A stretch of 64,000 nucleotides of DNA from Palsa-504 sp963756575 (GCA_963756575.1 CAVWOM010000021.1:558001-622000), one strand, 5' to 3'; numbered from the stretch's first letter, positions 1 to 8,793 are shown. Made by a program: numbers and translations. The notes: a model not told the origin generated them from the letters alone.

Positions 1-1524
1 GCCCTCGACGAGGTCCCGGCCGGGGAGCGGGTCATCGACCTGCGCGGCGCGACCGTGCTGCCCGGATTCCACGACGCGCACAACCACATGACCGGCTTCG
101 GCATGTCGCTGGGCGAGGTCGACCTGCGCGCGGACGCGGCGGGCACCCTGGACGAGGTGTACGCGGCCGTCGCCCGCCGGGCCGAGACGACGCCGCCGGG
201 GGAGTGGGTGGTCGGCTCCGGCTACGACCAGAACAAGCTCGGCGGCCACCCGCACCGGGACGCGCTGGACCGGGCCGCGCCCGGCCGCCGGGTCTGGCTG
301 CGGCACACCTCCGGTCACATGTGCGTGGTGAACGGCGTGGTCCTGGCCGACCTCGGGGTGGACGCGGCCGCCACCGAGATCCCCGGCGGCCTGGTCGCGA
401 CCGACGCCGGCGGCCGCCCCACCGGCCTGCTCGAGGAGCGGGCCCAGCTGCTGGTGGGCAGCCTGGTCTACCCGTACCCGCTGGCCGAGCTGGCCGACGC
501 GATCGCCCGCGCCGCCGAGGTCTACCTGCGCGAGGGCATCACCAGCTGCACCGAGGCCGGCATCGGCGGCGGCTGGGTGGCGCACAGCCCGGCCGAGCTG
601 GCCGCCTACCAGCTCGCCCGGGACCAGGGCCGGCTCGGCGTCCGGGTCGAGCTGATGACGGCCGGCGAGGCGCTGCACCCCCTCGGCGCGCATCCCAGCG
701 ACAACCTCCCGGCCGGGCTCGACCTGGGGATAAAGTCCGGTTTCGGCGACGACTGGCTCCGCCTCGGCGCGACCAAGATCTTCGCCGACGGCTCCCTGGT
801 CGGCCGGACCGCGGCCCTGAACGACCCCTACGCCGGGGACAGCACCAACCGCGGCTACCTGCAGGCCGACGCGGCCGACCTGCGGGCCCTGATCCTGGCC
901 GCGCACCGCTCCGGCTGGCAGGTCGCCACCCACGCGATCGGCGACCGGGCCATCAACGTGGTCCTCGACGCGTACGAGCGGGCCCTGGCGCAGTACCCGC
1001 GGCCCGACCCGCGGCACCGGATCGAGCACTTCGCCGTGGCCGGCCCGCGCCAGCTGGCCCGGGCCGCCGCGCTGGGCGTGATCGCGGTGCCGCAGGGCCG
1101 GTTCGCCTCCGAGCTGGGCGACGGCATGCTCGCCGCGGTCGGGCCGGACCGGCACGGCTGGCTGTACCGGCAGCGCTCGCTGCTGGCGGCGGGCATGGTC
1201 CTGCCGGGCAGCTCGGACCGGCCGGTGGTGGCCGGGGCGCCACTGCTGGGCATCGCCGACATGGTGAACCGGCGGACCAGTTCGGGGGCGGCCTTCAACC
1301 CGGACGAGGCGGTCACCGCCGAGCAGGCCCTGCGCGCCTGGACCTGGGGTTCGGCCTACGCCGGCCGCCAGGAGCACGTCAAGGGCTCGATCGCCCCGGG
1401 CAAGCTCGCCGACCTGGTGATCTTGTCCGAGGATCCCACCGCGGTCAGCCCCGGGCGCATCGCCGGCCTGGAGGTGCTCGCCACCATCGCCGGCGGCGAG
1501 ATCGGCTACGGGACGCTGGATTAG
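1..1524 (+). CDS. Amidohydrolase family 3 protein, 5' end missing
   Basis: The frame is open from base 1 and the sequence reads as the N-terminal beta-sandwich running into the catalytic barrel, so the true start lies before the window. Visible family marks are the metal-binding GFHDAHNH segment (from about base 61), the KIFADGSLVGRTAAL segment, HAIGDRAINVV (from about base 930) and HRIEHFAVAG. The C-terminus has the usual GSIAPGKLADLVIL return to the beta-sandwich. This is the Amidohydrolase_3/YtcJ-like group, whose members hydrolyse N-acyl or amide bonds with a metal centre; the substrate cannot be told from sequence. It is about 507 residues as seen. The next gene starts 68 bases later on the same strand and has no obvious functional link. 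Confidence 0.85.
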   Translation, partial: ALDEVPAGERVIDLRGATVLPGFHDAHNHMTGFGMSLGEVDLRADAAGTLDEVYAAVARRAETTPPGEWVVGSGYDQNKLGGHPHRDALDRAAPGRRVWLRHTSGHMCVVNGVVLADLGVDAAATEIPGGLVATDAGGRPTGLLEERAQLLVGSLVYPYPLAELADAIARAAEVYLREGITSCTEAGIGGGWVAHSPAELAAYQLARDQGRLGVRVELMTAGEALHPLGAHPSDNLPAGLDLGIKSGFGDDWLRLGATKIFADGSLVGRTAALNDPYAGDSTNRGYLQADAADLRALILAAHRSGWQVATHAIGDRAINVVLDAYERALAQYPRPDPRHRIEHFAVAGPRQLARAAALGVIAVPQGRFASELGDGMLAAVGPDRHGWLYRQRSLLAAGMVLPGSSDRPVVAGAPLLGIADMVNRRTSSGAAFNPDEAVTAEQALRAWTWGSAYAGRQEHVKGSIAPGKLADLVILSEDPTAVSPGRIAGLEVLATIAGGEIGYGTLD

Positions 1525-1592
1525 ACACCTGATATCTCCACCCCGCCCGGACGGTAACGTTCCCGGAACGGTACCGGCGTAGCGTTCACAGG

Positions 1593-2792
1593 GTGGGAAG
1601 CAGGGCCACGCCCTCGGTGGCGTTCTGGCGCGCGTGGTCGGTCTGGGCCGTCTCGGTGGCGGCCACCGCGATCGCGTCGGTCTACACCGCCGTCCGCCCG
1701 CTTCCCGCCCCGCTGGCCAATCAGAGCGGGAACACGGCCGACTGGGTGGCCGGGGTGGGGTTCGTCGCCGCCTTCGCCACCGTCGGCGCGGTCCTGGCCT
1801 GGAAGCGGCCCGGGAACCCGATCGGGTGGCTGCTGTCCGGCACCGGCCTGGCCTACGCCGTGGGAGTCTCCGGCGCGCTGCTCGATCACTTCCCGCGGAC
1901 GCTGGTCGTGACCGACTGGCTGGGCTGGATCTGGCTCTTCGGCATCGGGCTCTGCGTCTTCGTCGTGCTGCTGTTCCCGACCGGAACCCTGCCGTCGCGC
2001 CGCTGGCGGCCGGTGGCCTGGGCGGCCGGCGCCGGCCTGGCCGGATGGGTCCTGGGCAACGCGTTCGCACCCGCGATCTTCACGGTCAGCCCGGCGGTGC
2101 CGAATCCGGTCGGCTTGTCCGGGTGGCCCGGAGATGTCGTCAAGCTCATCGCGCTCGGCGGTGCGGCGCTGATCGCCGCCACCGGCCTGGCGGCGGTGCT
2201 GTCCCTGGTCCTGCGCTACCGGCGGGCCCGCCCGGCCGAACGGGCGCAGCTGAAGTGGCTGGTCTACGCGGGTGTCCTGGTCTTCGTCGTCGTGGCCGCC
2301 GAGATCCAGGTCGAGCGGGCCATGGGCGCCAGTAACGCGTCCAACGACCTCCAGAACGCGATGACCTCCGGCGCCATCGGGCTGCTGCCGGTCGCCATCG
2401 GCCTGGCCGTCCTGCGGTACCGGCTCTACGACATCGACCGGCTTATCTCCCGCACCGTGGCCTACGCGATCATCACCGGCGTGCTGGCCGGGATCTACGC
2501 GGGGCTGGTGCTGCTGGCCACCCAGGTCCACCGCTCGAATGCCCCCATCACGGTAGCCGCCGCCACGCTGGCCGTGGCGGCCCTGTTCAATCCGGTCCGG
2601 CGGCAGGTCCAGCGCCGGGTCGACCGGCGCTTCAACCGGGCCCGGTACGACGCCGACCTGACCGTGGCCGCGTTCGCCGCCCGGCTCAAGGACGCGACCG
2701 ACCGGGACACCATCCGCGACGATCTGGCCAGCGTGGTGCAGACGGTGCTGGAGCCCACCCGGGTGAGCGTGTGGATCAACGACCGCGGATGA
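1593..2792 (+). CDS. Membrane protein resembling a sensor-kinase N-terminus without kinase domain
   Basis: This 399-residue protein starts with GTG. About nine or ten hydrophobic stretches fill the first 330 residues, alternating with short charged loops. The segment YRLYDIDRLISRT, followed by a TM pair and then NPVRRQVQRRVDRRFNR, is what I know from the N-terminal membrane region of many actinobacterial sensor histidine kinases. The protein ends about 50 residues after that segment, before any GAF, HisKA or HATPase domain, so it cannot phosphorylate a partner by itself. It could be a stand-alone membrane sensor or a remnant. The following DNA encodes an unrelated TOPRIM protein in another frame, and I saw no kinase motifs downstream. 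Confidence 0.7.
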   Translation: MGSRATPSVAFWRAWSVWAVSVAATAIASVYTAVRPLPAPLANQSGNTADWVAGVGFVAAFATVGAVLAWKRPGNPIGWLLSGTGLAYAVGVSGALLDHFPRTLVVTDWLGWIWLFGIGLCVFVVLLFPTGTLPSRRWRPVAWAAGAGLAGWVLGNAFAPAIFTVSPAVPNPVGLSGWPGDVVKLIALGGAALIAATGLAAVLSLVLRYRRARPAERAQLKWLVYAGVLVFVVVAAEIQVERAMGASNASNDLQNAMTSGAIGLLPVAIGLAVLRYRLYDIDRLISRTVAYAIITGVLAGIYAGLVLLATQVHRSNAPITVAAATLAVAALFNPVRRQVQRRVDRRFNRARYDADLTVAAFAARLKDATDRDTIRDDLASVVQTVLEPTRVSVWINDRG

Positions 2793-2831
2793 GTTCGCCC
2801 GGCCAGCGCAACCGGGGCAAGATCGGGGAGC

Positions 2832-3494
2832 GTGGAGGACAAGACGCTGGAGTGGCTGGCGGCGGTGACCGAGGCGGCCGGGGGCAGCAGCGCCGCGCTG
2901 ATGGCCGCGGCGGCGCGGGCCCGGGCCGCCCCCGGTTCCGGCACGGTCGTCCTGGTGGAGGGCATGAGCGACCAGGCCGCCGTGCGGACCCTGGCCGCGC
3001 GCCGCGGCCGTGACCTGCCCGGCGAGGGCGTCTTCGTGGTGCCGATGGGCGGCGCGACCAACATCGCGCACTTCCTCGCCATGTTCGGCCCGAACGGGTT
3101 CGGCGTCCGCCTGGCCGGCCTGTGCGACGAAGCGGAGGAGCCCGCCTTCCGGCGCGGCCTGGCGCGGGCCGGCCTGGCTGTCAGCCCCCGGGCCGGCTCC
3201 TTCGACCTCGCCTCGCTCGGCTTCTTCGTCTGCGTCGCCGACCTGGAGGACGAGCTCATCCGCGCGCTCGGCGCCCGCGAGGTCGAGCGGCTGATCGCGG
3301 CCGAGGGCGAGCTCACCCCGTTCCAGACCTTCCGCAAGCAGCCCGCCCACCGGGAGGAGCCCCGCGAGCAGCAGCTGCACCGCTTCCTGGGCACCCGCTC
3401 CGGCCGCAAGATCCGCTACGGCCACCTGCTCGCCGCCGCCGTCGACCTGACCCGGGTGCCGGGCCCGCTGGCCGGCCTGCTCGCCTGGATGTGA
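2832..3494 (+). CDS. Stand-alone TOPRIM-domain protein
   Basis: The 220-residue product begins with GTG. An N-terminal helical part (residues 1-35) is followed by a TOPRIM core: a beta strand with VLVEGMSDQAAV (near residue 40) supplies the conserved Glu, and GLCDEAEE (near residue 97) supplies the acidic pair. The fold resembles the nuclease half of OLD-family proteins and the actinobacterial 'TOPRIM nucleotidyl transferase/hydrolase' proteins. No ABC-type ATPase domain is present here or next door, so it differs from a full OLD nuclease. The predicted role is a metal-dependent nucleic-acid phosphodiesterase. The target is unknown. It lies 39 bases after the membrane protein and 59 bases before a helix-turn-helix gene on the same strand. 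Confidence 0.65.
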   Translation: MEDKTLEWLAAVTEAAGGSSAALMAAAARARAAPGSGTVVLVEGMSDQAAVRTLAARRGRDLPGEGVFVVPMGGATNIAHFLAMFGPNGFGVRLAGLCDEAEEPAFRRGLARAGLAVSPRAGSFDLASLGFFVCVADLEDELIRALGAREVERLIAAEGELTPFQTFRKQPAHREEPREQQLHRFLGTRSGRKIRYGHLLAAAVDLTRVPGPLAGLLAWM

Positions 3495-3553
3495 GCTCCT
3501 GTCACCTTTTGCCGGGCTTCTTGCCGGCCCATCCCGCCGCCGGCCGCACCACA

Positions 3554-4129
3554 ATGGGCGCGGTGAACGACGAGGCCGACGAACTGGCCGCCCTCCGGCA
3601 GGACTTTCCCCACTACCGCTTCCGCCGCCAGACCTTCCGCGGCGTGCCCTGCTACCTAGCCGAAGCCCGCCACCCCAGTGCCGCCCGGCCCAGCCCCGGC
3701 CCCCCGCCCGGCACCTGGCTCGCGGCCGAGGTGCCGCTGGTGGCGGCGCGGAGCCCGGCCGTCCTGGCCGACATGCTGGCCGTCGCGGCCGGACGCCCGG
3801 TGCGGCTGCGACCCGCGGCGGTGGCCGCCGCCTACCGCGACCGGCGGCTGACGATGCAGCAGTGCGCGGCCCTGTTCGGGGTGTCCCGCACCACGGTCAT
3901 GAAGTTCCTGGCCATCGAGGGAGTCGCGCCCCGCAGGCCCGGCCGCGAACTCGACGAGCCGGCCGTGGCCGCCGCCTACGCCGGCGGCCTGAGCCTGCGC
4001 GAGTGCGCCGCCCGGTTCGGTATCAGCGAGCGCCGGATCGCCACGATCCTCGACCGCCAGAACACCCCCCGCCGCCCCGTCGGCCGCCCGCCCCACCGCC
4101 CCGCCCGCACCCCCCGCCCAGGCCCTTGA
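3554..4129 (+). CDS. Helix-turn-helix protein with two HTH repeats
   Basis: The frame is open far upstream, but the sensible start is ATG 3554, or GTG three codons later at 3563, giving about 191 residues. The first 80 residues look like a small alpha/beta domain that begins with an acidic stretch. Two similar helix-turn-helix units follow. The first contains LTMQQCAALFGVSRTTVMKFL and the second contains LSLRECAARFGISERRIATIL, each preceded by an 'AVAAAYRDRR/AVAAAYAGG' helix. The tail is rich in Pro and Arg. This suggests a DNA-binding protein with paired recognition helices like resolvase or transposase HTH modules. No catalytic domain is visible, so I do not call it a transposase. Regulator is the best guess. 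Confidence 0.55.
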   Translation: MGAVNDEADELAALRQDFPHYRFRRQTFRGVPCYLAEARHPSAARPSPGPPPGTWLAAEVPLVAARSPAVLADMLAVAAGRPVRLRPAAVAAAYRDRRLTMQQCAALFGVSRTTVMKFLAIEGVAPRRPGRELDEPAVAAAYAGGLSLRECAARFGISERRIATILDRQNTPRRPVGRPPHRPARTPRPGP

Positions 4130-4156
4130 CGGCGCCGCCATCCCGCAGACGGAAGA

Positions 4157-4828
4157 TCACGCGGTCAGGCCGAGCAGCTTGGCCGCTACCTCGGTCAGGT
4201 CCTCGCCCGTCACGTCGGGCGGCTCGAGCAGCGGGCTGTAGCCGCCGGACTTGCGGCTCACGAAGCCGGCCGTCAGGCCGGCCCGCTTGGCCCCGTGGCA
4301 GTCCCAGTCGTGCGCCGCGACCAGCGCCAGCCACTGCGGCGGGACGTCGAGTATTTCCGCCGCGTACCGGTACACCATCCCGGACGGCTTCCACCGGAAC
4401 ACCTCGGCGACCGAGATCACCCGGTCCATCCGCGGGCCGAGCCCGGCGCGCTCGACGAACGACGAGACCAGCTCCGCCGACCCGTTGGTCAGGCAGGCCA
4501 CCCGGACGCCCGCATCGGTCAGGGCGGTGATGGCGGGCAGCGCGTCGGGGAAGGCGGGCAGCCCGGCGAATCCCGCCATGACCTGCGCCACCTGCTCGTG
4601 GCTGATCGTGTAGCCGGTGAGCCCGCGCAGCGCGGCCTCGGCGACGTCGGCGAACGGGACGTAGTCCCCGGTCGCGGACAGGGCCATGCCGTCCCGCAGG
4701 GTCCGGGTGTACCACGCCTCGAGCAGGTGCGGCGGCTGGCCGATCGCGGTGAGCCGCTCGCGCAGCGGCTCGAGCGACATCAGCGTGTCGATCACGTCGA
4801 AGGCCACCACGGCCGGCCGGTGCGTCAT
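4157..4828 (-). CDS. Type II haloacid dehalogenase-like HAD hydrolase
   Basis: The 223-residue protein has the four HAD motifs in order. Motif I is AFDVIDTL with the nucleophile Asp11. Motif II is CLTNGS near residue 118. The motif III Lys lies in RWKPSG near 147. Motif IV is AAHDWDCHGAKRAG near 172. The alpha-helical cap between motifs I and II and the length fit (S)-2-haloacid dehalogenases of type II. That family releases halide from short 2-haloalkanoates through an aspartyl ester. Many annotated members have other or unknown substrates. Its ATG overlaps the last four bases of the upstream truncated oxidoreductase gene (4825-4828), so the two are probably translated together. Confidence 0.8.
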   Translation of the reverse strand: MTHRPAVVAFDVIDTLMSLEPLRERLTAIGQPPHLLEAWYTRTLRDGMALSATGDYVPFADVAEAALRGLTGYTISHEQVAQVMAGFAGLPAFPDALPAITALTDAGVRVACLTNGSAELVSSFVERAGLGPRMDRVISVAEVFRWKPSGMVYRYAAEILDVPPQWLALVAAHDWDCHGAKRAGLTAGFVSRKSGGYSPLLEPPDVTGEDLTEVAAKLLGLTA

Positions 4829-5427
4829 GCCGCCTCACCCTCGCCGCCCAGCACGATCAGCGAATCAGGCACCCGTTCGGTCGGTACTATCTCCCTGCTC
4901 GTCCAGAACGGGGTGGCGTTCAGCCCCGCTACCGGCGGGATCGCGGGGTCGGTGCCGACGTTGATCCCGATGCCCTTGCGGGCCTGGAGGACCCGGGTGC
5001 CCTCGGCGCCGGTGACCGTCACCTGGCCGGGAGCGGTGATCTTCCCGCGGCCGCGGGCCAGGTGACCGCCCTGGCCGGTGAACCGGTCGGCCGCCACCTG
5101 GTCGTTCCAGTCGTCGGTGGCCTCGTCCCTGATCCGCCGGGCGACCGGAGCCCAGTCCGGGGTGACCTCCGACGTCCCGGCCAGCCCGGGCACCCGCCTG
5201 GTCCCGGCGATCGGATTGGCGGCGCGGATCATCATCTTGGACGGCACGCATCCGAAATAGGGGCATTCCCCGCCGACCAGACGGGATTCGATCCCCGTCA
5301 CGTGCAGGCCCGCCTCGGCCGGCTTCCCGGCCGCGTATTCGCCGCCGGGCCCCAGGCCGATCACCACCACATCGGTATGCTCTGGTTCGCCCATGCCGGA
5401 CTCCTGCCCTGTGTGGCTTCCCATCAT
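4825..5427 (-). pseudogene. Truncated pyridine nucleotide-disulfide oxidoreductase (N-terminal FAD half only)
   Basis: The frame gives at most 200 residues; ATG at 5394 (MGEPEHTDVVV) is the likeliest start. It has the FAD-binding VIGLGPGGEYAAG motif, the redox-active disulfide GGECPYFGCVPSK, and GTDPAIPPVAG leading into the second Rossmann fold. The family then normally has a GGGxxGxE NAD(P)H motif and a dimerisation domain, for a total of about 460 residues. Here the protein reaches LIVLGGEGEAA and stops, exactly where the next gene begins. The NAD(P)H half and the interface are absent, so it is most likely a non-functional remnant made by a deletion joining this gene to the HAD gene. The reading frame itself is intact and could still give a flavoprotein fragment. 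Confidence 0.7.
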
Positions 5428-5623
5428 GCGGCCCCGGCCCGGTCAGGCATACCTTTTCGCGGCATTTCACCCGGTGGGCGAACCGGCCTTCCCGGGGCGG
5501 GGTTTTCCTATGATCAGGCGCGCCCGGTGTCTTTTACGGCCCTGATTGGGGGCCGGCCCCGCGCGACGAGATTTACCTGATCATAAAGTGGGGCAGGAAA
5601 TTTCAGGCGATGATAATCGCCGG

Positions 5624-7132
5624 TCAGTTACCGTCGCTGGCGTCATCGTCGGCGCCGCCGGTTTCCAGGTCGGAGATATCCAGTTCCGGCTGGCCGTGCA
5701 CGAACGTGTCCGGGTTTTCCAGGTCGTCGGCGACGGGCAGCAGGTCCGGGTGCGCCCACACCGCGTCCCGGCCGTCGATGCCCCGGGCCTCGGTGAGGCC
5801 CTCCCAGATGGCCGCGGCCTCCCGCAGCCGCCGCGGCCGCAGCTCGAGGCCGACCAGGGTGGCGAAGGTGCGCTCGGCCGGGCCGCCGGTCGCCCGGCGC
5901 CGCCTGATCGCCTCGGCCAGCGCGTCGGCGTGCGTGAGGCGCTCCCGCGCGACCGCGCCGGCCACGGTCGCGACCCACCCCTCGACCAGCGCGAGCGCGG
6001 TCTCCAGGCGGCTGAGCGCGGCCTTTTGCGCGGGCGTGTCCTCCGGCCGGAACAGGCCCTCGCCGGCCAGCGCGTCGCGCAGCGCCTCCGGGTTGGTGAT
6101 GTCGATCTCCTGGCTGGCCTCCTGGAGCCGGGCCATGTCCACGCTGATGCCGCTCGCGTACTGCTCGACCGCGCGGAGCAGGTGGGCCCGCAGCCACGGG
6201 ACGTGCGCGAACAGCCGCTGGTGGGCGGCCTCGCGCAGGGCCAGGAAGAGCCGGACTTCGCCGGCGTCGACCGACAGCCCCTGGCTGAAGTCGGCGACGC
6301 CCGCGGGCAGCAGCGCGGCCGTGCCCTCCGGGCCGATCGGCAGCCCGATGTCGGCGGAGCCGATCACCTCGCGGGCCAGTTCGCCGAGCGCCGTGCCGGT
6401 CTGGCTGCCGATCATCGCGCCGCCCATCTGGCGCATCATCGGCCCGAGGCCGCCGGCGCCGCCGAGGGCGCCCAGGGCCTGCCGCATCTCCTCGGGGACG
6501 TCGTCCCCGAGCTGCGAGAGGTCGGTGCTGAACATGCCGCTCATGGCCTCGACGCCCTTGGCCGCGATCGGGTCGAAGAGCTTCGCCCAGACACCGAAGG
6601 TCGCCTCCAGCCACTCCGAGCGGCTCCAGGCCTCGATCTTGCGGATGCCGGTGGGGAACGACGACGCCTCGTCCAGCCACAGGTCGGCCAGCCGGACGGC
6701 CTCGGTGATGTCCCGGCGCTGCGCTTCCAGCACGCTCGGGTCGCCCGCCGCCACGATGGCGTGCCTGGCCACGTTCTTAGCCAGGTCCCAGTTGACCGGG
6801 CCGCCCTGCCAGGACAGCATGTCGGCGAACTGCCGCAGCGCGTCGGCGAACTGCTGCGGGTTGCCCATCCCGCCGAACGGTCCGCCCGCCGGGCCGCCCG
6901 CGCCGGGGAAGCCGCCGCCCGGGAAACCGCCGCCCGGGAAACCGCCGGGCCCGCCTGCGCCCGGGCCGCCTGCGCCCGGGCCGCCTGCGCCCGGGCCGCC
7001 TGCGCCCGGGCCGCCTGCGCCCGGGCCGCCTCCGCCCGGGCCCCCGGACCCGGCGCCGCCCGGCCCGGATCCCTGTCCGCCCTGATCTTCCGGCTTTTCT
7101 GGCATGCCGAAACCGAACGGACGATCAGACAT
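5624..7132 (-). CDS. Zincin_2 (DUF2342) family protein with a Gly/Pro repeat N-terminus
   Basis: This 502-residue protein starts at ATG 7132 and diverges from the SDR gene that follows. Residues 1-80 are almost only Gly, Pro and Ala, with GAGGP repeats coded by 15-bp units at about 6953-7040. The rest matches the actinobacterial zincin_2/DUF2342 'zinc-dependent metalloprotease' family I know from PVNWDLAKNVARHA, FPTGIRKIEAWSRSEWLEAT and EAAHQRLFAHVPWLRAHL. The last segment is the proposed metal-site region, although a classic HExxH is not present, so protease activity is uncertain. The family is widespread in actinomycetes near PDZ/Lon-like protease genes, as here. Function is not established. 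Confidence 0.7.
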   Translation of the reverse strand: MSDRPFGFGMPEKPEDQGGQGSGPGGAGSGGPGGGGPGAGGPGAGGPGAGGPGAGGPGAGGPGGFPGGGFPGGGFPGAGGPAGGPFGGMGNPQQFADALRQFADMLSWQGGPVNWDLAKNVARHAIVAAGDPSVLEAQRRDITEAVRLADLWLDEASSFPTGIRKIEAWSRSEWLEATFGVWAKLFDPIAAKGVEAMSGMFSTDLSQLGDDVPEEMRQALGALGGAGGLGPMMRQMGGAMIGSQTGTALGELAREVIGSADIGLPIGPEGTAALLPAGVADFSQGLSVDAGEVRLFLALREAAHQRLFAHVPWLRAHLLRAVEQYASGISVDMARLQEASQEIDITNPEALRDALAGEGLFRPEDTPAQKAALSRLETALALVEGWVATVAGAVARERLTHADALAEAIRRRRATGGPAERTFATLVGLELRPRRLREAAAIWEGLTEARGIDGRDAVWAHPDLLPVADDLENPDTFVHGQPELDISDLETGGADDDASDGN

Positions 7133-7161
7133 CGTTGGCTCTGCGGCAGGATGGAAGGGTC

Positions 7162-8304
7162 ATGACCGTCACGTTATCTCGGGAGAAGCGCACTGTGACA
7201 AACGCCCGGCGGCCGGTTCGCCACGAGCGCAGCGGCACCACACAGGGCCAGCCTACGCCTGTGGTGGCGGTGACCGGCGCGGCTCACGGGATCGGGCGTG
7301 CCCTGACCGCCCGGCTGGCCGCGTCGCCGGCCGTCAGGAAGGTCATCGCGATCGACAGCGACCGGGGCGACATCACGGGCGTGACCTGGCGGGTGGCCGA
7401 CGTGCGCGACCCGGCGCTGGCCGGGCGGCTGGCCGGCGCCGACATCGTGGTGCACGCCGACTACGACCTGGCGCCGGATTCCGACGCCCGGGCCCGTCGG
7501 GCCTTCAACGTGCGCGGGGCGCAGACGGTGCTCACCGCGGCCGCGGCCGGCCGGGTCGGCCGGGTGATCCTGGTGACCAGCGCCATGGTCTACGGGGCCC
7601 GTCCCGACAACCCGGTCCCGCTGGCCGAGGACGCGCCGCTCGCCGCGGAAGCGGATAGCAGCGTGGCCGGCGACCTGCTGGAGATCGAGCAGGTCGCGCT
7701 CCGCTCGCCGCGGGCCAACCCGGGCCTGTCGGTCACCGTGGTGCGGCCCGCGGCGCTGGTGGGGGAGGGCATCGACACCCTCGTCACCCGGCACTTCGAG
7801 GCGCCGCGCCTGCTCACCGTCAAGGGCTGCGCCCCCCGCTGGCAGTTCTGCCACGTCGACGACCTCGTCTCCGCGCTCGAGCTCACCGTGACCGGCGGTA
7901 TCACCGGTGACTTCGCGGTGGGCAGCGACGGCTGGCTGGAGCAGGACGAGGTGGAGCGGATCAGCGGGCTGAAGAGCATCGAGCTGCCGGCCCGGCTGAC
8001 CTTCGGTACCGCGCAGCGCCTGCACCGGGTCGGGGTGACCCCGGCCCCCGCCATCGACCTGCGGTACACGGTGTACCCGTGGGTGGTGGACTGCGCCGCG
8101 CTCCGCGCGGCGGGCTGGCGTCCCGCGTCCGGCAACGAGGAGGGGCTGCGCGTCCTGCTCGACCAGCGCAAGGGCAGGCACGCCGTGGCCGGCCGCCGGA
8201 TCGCGCGCAAGGAGGCCACGATCACCGCGGCCGGGGCGACGGTCGCCGTGATCGGCACCGCCGCCATCGTCCGCCGGGCCCGCCGCCGCCACCGTAGTGA
8301 CTAG
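7162..8304 (+). CDS. NAD-dependent epimerase/SDR family protein with C-terminal TM segment
   Basis: About 380 residues. An extended-SDR Rossmann fold opens with VAVTGAAHGIGRAL (GxxGxxG type), then ADVRDPALA, and the catalytic-type SAMVYGARPDN (Ser and Tyr of the SDR site) followed by a hydrophobic VRPAALVGEG segment. The last 30 residues have a short hydrophobic helix (ITAAGATVAVIGTAAIV) and a basic tail, so the protein is probably anchored to the membrane. Two starts are credible: ATG 7162, and GTG 7195, which has a good GGGAGAAG ribosome site six bases upstream. The extra N-terminal residues are polar and disordered. The substrate is unknown. It is divergent from the zincin_2 gene with about 30-60 bases between them. 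Confidence 0.65.
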   Translation: MTVTLSREKRTVTNARRPVRHERSGTTQGQPTPVVAVTGAAHGIGRALTARLAASPAVRKVIAIDSDRGDITGVTWRVADVRDPALAGRLAGADIVVHADYDLAPDSDARARRAFNVRGAQTVLTAAAAGRVGRVILVTSAMVYGARPDNPVPLAEDAPLAAEADSSVAGDLLEIEQVALRSPRANPGLSVTVVRPAALVGEGIDTLVTRHFEAPRLLTVKGCAPRWQFCHVDDLVSALELTVTGGITGDFAVGSDGWLEQDEVERISGLKSIELPARLTFGTAQRLHRVGVTPAPAIDLRYTVYPWVVDCAALRAAGWRPASGNEEGLRVLLDQRKGRHAVAGRRIARKEATITAAGATVAVIGTAAIVRRARRRHRSD

Positions 8305-8316
8305 CCGGCGATTAGG

Positions 8317-8322
8317 TAACCT
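8317..8322 (+). promoter_or_regulatory. Leaderless-type -10 box for moaE
   Basis: TAACCT ends six bases before GTG 8329, and no Shine-Dalgarno sequence stands between. This is the spacing expected when transcription begins at or next to the start codon. Confidence 0.4.
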
Positions 8323-8328
8323 GGGCCG

Positions 8329-8754
8329 GTGAGCGTCGTCAGGCTAGTTGATGTGCGTGAGTCCGAATTGTCGGTCGACGAGGTCCGGGCCGCGGTCGCG
8401 GATCCCGCGGCGGGCGGTATCGCCCTCTTCGCCGGCGCGGTCCGCGACTGCGACCACGACCGGGGGGTCAGCGGGCTGTCCTACAGCGCCCACCCGACGG
8501 CCGTGGACGAGCTCAGGCGGGTGGCCGAGGTGATCGCGGAGAAGTTCCCGGCCGTGGTCGGCATCGCGGCCGTGCACCGCGTGGGCGACCTGGACATCGG
8601 CGACCTGGCGGTCGTGCTGGCCGTATCCTGCCCGCACCGGTCGGAGGCGTTCGATGCCTGCCGGGAGCTGATCGACACACTCAAGGCCTCGGTGCCGATC
8701 TGGAAGCACCAGCGCTTCGACGACGGCAGCGCCGAGTGGGTCGGCACCCCGTGA
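8329..8754 (+). CDS. moaE: Molybdopterin synthase catalytic subunit MoaE
   Basis: The 141-residue protein has the MoaE hallmarks: ALFAGAVRDCDHDRGVSGLSYSAHP at residues about 30-55, AAVHRVGDLDIGDLAVVLAVSCPHR in the middle, and the C-terminal PIWKHQRFDDGSAEWVG with the active-site Lys. MoaE together with a thiocarboxylated MoaD converts cyclic pyranopterin monophosphate into molybdopterin in the cytoplasm. No moaD or other Moco gene is in the window. It starts with GTG and appears leaderless. The length is normal for the family. Confidence 0.9.
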   Translation: MSVVRLVDVRESELSVDEVRAAVADPAAGGIALFAGAVRDCDHDRGVSGLSYSAHPTAVDELRRVAEVIAEKFPAVVGIAAVHRVGDLDIGDLAVVLAVSCPHRSEAFDACRELIDTLKASVPIWKHQRFDDGSAEWVGTP

Positions 8755-8780
8755 CCCGGGATACCTTCAGCTTCCGCCAG

Positions 8781-8786
8781 TAGTCT
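8781..8786 (+). promoter_or_regulatory. Leaderless-type -10 box for the PDZ protease gene
   Basis: TAGTCT is seven bases upstream of ATG 8794. No ribosome-binding site is present in the gap, so the mRNA probably begins at the ATG. Confidence 0.45.
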
Positions 8787-8793
8787 GCAGTTC

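Noticed and set aside
3122..3553. Long N-terminal extension of the helix-turn-helix gene
   Set aside because: The open frame overlaps the TOPRIM gene and reads as Arg/Pro shadow sequence; protein-like sequence begins at ATG 3554.
1521..3554. 677-codon minus-strand frame over the membrane and TOPRIM genes
   Set aside because: Antisense shadow rich in Gly, Arg, Asp and His without domains.
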